The notes below the pieces were generated by a model. That model was not told the DNA's origin. It was given only the letters and a program-made list of their open reading frames with translations, and made no database searches. 13,147 nt of DNA from Thermoplasmata archaeon (GTDB taxonomy: Archaea > Thermoplasmatota > Thermoplasmata > Thermoplasmatales > Thermoplasmataceae), in contig JAJZKS010000021.1 of assembly GCA_021850835.1 (NCBI GenBank), positions 1 through 13,147 on the forward strand, given 5' to 3'. Within the stretch, counting starts at the first letter, position 1; every line of letters starts with the position of its first letter. Below are positions 13,131 through 13,147 of this stretch, piece after piece. Made by a program: the position numbers and the translations under genes.

Positions 13131-13147
13131 CTATCATGTGATCAAGA

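Noticed and set aside
1..13147. CRISPR array, integrase, phage or multi-gene defence system
   Set aside because: No regularly spaced repeats, Cas, integrase, phage or restriction motifs were seen. The HEPN gene alone does not make a system.

Overview
The window looks like a chromosomal segment from a Thermoplasmata archaeon, probably order Thermoplasmatales. This is inferred from gene content and gene style, not from a database match. Most genes have an A/T-rich TATA-like box centred about 25-35 bp before the start codon and little or no leader. Two starts instead carry a good Shine-Dalgarno site: GGAGG at 4863, and AGGTGAT at 6194 inside an operon. The tRNA gene does not encode CCA. Arg is written mainly with AGG/AGA. 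The gene set fits as well: GTP-type PEP carboxykinase, an ACT-domain regulator of the COG2150 type, a zinc-ribbon multi-pass membrane protein resembling DUF973, and secreted beta-rich proteins with N-glycosylation sequons.

Layout. Bases 46-582 (-) encode a secreted beta-rich protein. It is divergent from an AidB-like acyl-CoA dehydrogenase (814-2451, +), which is followed by a small four-helix membrane protein (2577-3095, +). Bases 3096-4860 are a gene-poor, accessory-looking stretch. It holds an orphan TATA box and hairpins, a lone HEPN-domain protein (3391-3801, +), a convergent short open frame without a clear start (3809-3958, -), and the decayed 3' part of an IS4/IS1634-type transposase (4367-4690, -). 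After it come an ICL/PEP-mutase-superfamily enzyme (4876-5736, +), a two-gene minus-strand operon (a zinc-less MDR oxidoreductase, then an NTF2/SnoaL-like protein), the divergent ACT regulator (7249-7938, +), tRNA-Pro(CGG) (8058-8130, -) and the zinc-ribbon membrane protein (8267-9076, +). The last part holds pckG (9337-11112, +) behind an unusually structured leader, a membrane-anchored exported protein (11204-11764, +), and a convergent DEAD-box RNA helicase (11765-13045, -).

How the genes fit together. Most are single-gene transcription units of general metabolism and cell-surface function. pckG and the ICL/PEP-mutase-like enzyme both belong to families that act around the PEP/oxaloacetate/C3-C4 acid node, but they are not adjacent. 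I see no obvious multi-gene defence, secretion or biosynthetic system. The strongest unexplained signals are: the 23-bp perfect palindrome that contains both stop codons of the convergent pair at 11764/11765; the pckG leader, with two hairpins and alternating CCAG/CTGG segments; the odd T-loop of the tRNA; and the orphan HEPN island with its unexplained small open frame and hairpins.
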